A stretch of 7,740 nucleotides of DNA from Clostridiales bacterium (lineage in GTDB: Bacteria; Bacillota; Clostridia; Oscillospirales; Acutalibacteraceae), in contig JAJBVC010000056.1 in assembly GCA_020860025.1 (NCBI GenBank), forward strand, positions 1-7,740, in the 5' to 3' direction. Made by a program: the position numbers and the translations under genes. Of the stretch, positions 7,415 through 7,740 are shown in pieces. The first letter of the stretch is position 1. Every line of letters begins with the position of its first letter. The notes below the pieces were generated by a model. The model searched no databases. It saw only the letters and a program-made list of their open reading frames with translations, and had not been told where the DNA came from.

Positions 7415-7737
7415 TACGTATTCTTATCTACCACGTGAAACTTTTTTAAATTGCCTGCTTTTTCAGCACGCTTTTTTAATTCTTCCTCTACATCCTCAGG
7501 TGTAATTCCCTGATTAGCCATCATTACAAGTGTATGATAAATCAAATCTGTAATTTCATAGACAGTTTCGTTTTTATCATTATTTTTTGCGGCGATTACC
7601 ATTTCTGTACATTCTTCGCCGACTTTCTTTAAAATCTTGTCAATTCCCTGCTCAAAAAGATAGCAAGTATAAGAGCCTTCTTGGTTTTCAGCTTTTCTGT
7701 CAAGTATAACCTGATATTCGTTTTTAATATAGTCCAT
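7414..7737 (-). CDS. hisE: Phosphoribosyl-ATP diphosphatase (HisE)
   Basis: This cytoplasmic enzyme hydrolyses phosphoribosyl-ATP to phosphoribosyl-AMP and pyrophosphate, the second step of histidine biosynthesis. The 107-residue protein has the all-alpha MazG/HisE-type NTP pyrophosphatase pattern. An EGSYT-x-YLFEQG segment lies at about 20-31, and KKVGEE-xx-E at 37-45 gives metal-binding E41, E42 and E45. E61-xx-D64 in EITDLIYH (61-68) supplies the second acidic pair. Length and both ends match a stand-alone HisE, not a HisI-HisE fusion. The ATG start fits the family N-terminus. Its TAA stop overlaps the recJ ATG by one base, so it is co-translated with recJ. A TAA at 7737-7739 overlaps its own ATG in the same way and may be the stop of a preceding his gene outside the window. 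Identification is firm; membership of a his operon is inferred. Confidence 0.95.
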   Translation of the reverse strand: MDYIKNEYQVILDRKAENQEGSYTCYLFEQGIDKILKKVGEECTEMVIAAKNNDKNETVYEITDLIYHTLVMMANQGITPEDVEEELKKRAEKAGNLKKFHVVDKNT

Positions 7738-7740
7738 TAG

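Noticed and set aside
661..7737. Search for a defence system, CRISPR array, phage or transposase gene
   Set aside because: Every gene-sized frame here is explained by housekeeping families with intact motifs, gaps are at most tens of bases, and no direct-repeat array is visible.

Overview
The window is a single leftward (minus-strand) housekeeping operon from an A+T-rich bacterium. It is most likely a Clostridia-class Bacillota, and the protein style suggests a gut Oscillospirales/Ruminococcaceae-like organism. That lineage call is inference. It rests on the relA-dtd-MBL-hemZ order, which is a known clostridial/bacillar arrangement, on the long Firmicutes-type RecJ, on the HemZ-type radical SAM protein, and on strong Shine-Dalgarno sequences combined with TTG and GTG starts.

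In transcription order (high to low coordinates) the genes are: hisE (7414-7737, histidine biosynthesis), recJ (5384-7414, single-strand exonuclease), a bifunctional relA/spoT-type (p)ppGpp synthetase/hydrolase (3174-5387), dtd (2725-3177, D-aminoacyl-tRNA deacylase), a glyoxalase-II-like metallo-beta-lactamase-fold hydrolase (2111-2725), hemZ (661-2088), and a small coiled-coil protein of unknown function (104-592). The first five genes overlap by 1 or 4 bases at every junction (TAATG, TTGA, GTGA, TAATG), so translational coupling is likely. A 22-base gap precedes hemZ, and a 68-base A+T-rich gap with a plausible promoter precedes the last gene. A hairpin with a U-rich tail at about 48-84 closes the unit. 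The operon promoter lies beyond the right edge.

The first 103 bases hold the terminator and a second, very stable G+C-rich hairpin (13-31). That hairpin is either a terminator for a convergent gene to the left or the end of a small repeat element. No tRNA, rRNA, CRISPR array, transposase or riboswitch is visible. No plus-strand reading frame looks real.

The genes share a loose theme of starvation response and translation quality: amino-acid synthesis (HisE), alarmone control (Rel) and removal of D-amino acids from tRNA (Dtd), alongside DNA repair (RecJ). I see no new defence or mobile system. The most useful second looks are the hisE-recJ-relA junctions without apt between recJ and relA, the uncharacterised coiled-coil protein, and the hairpin at the left edge.
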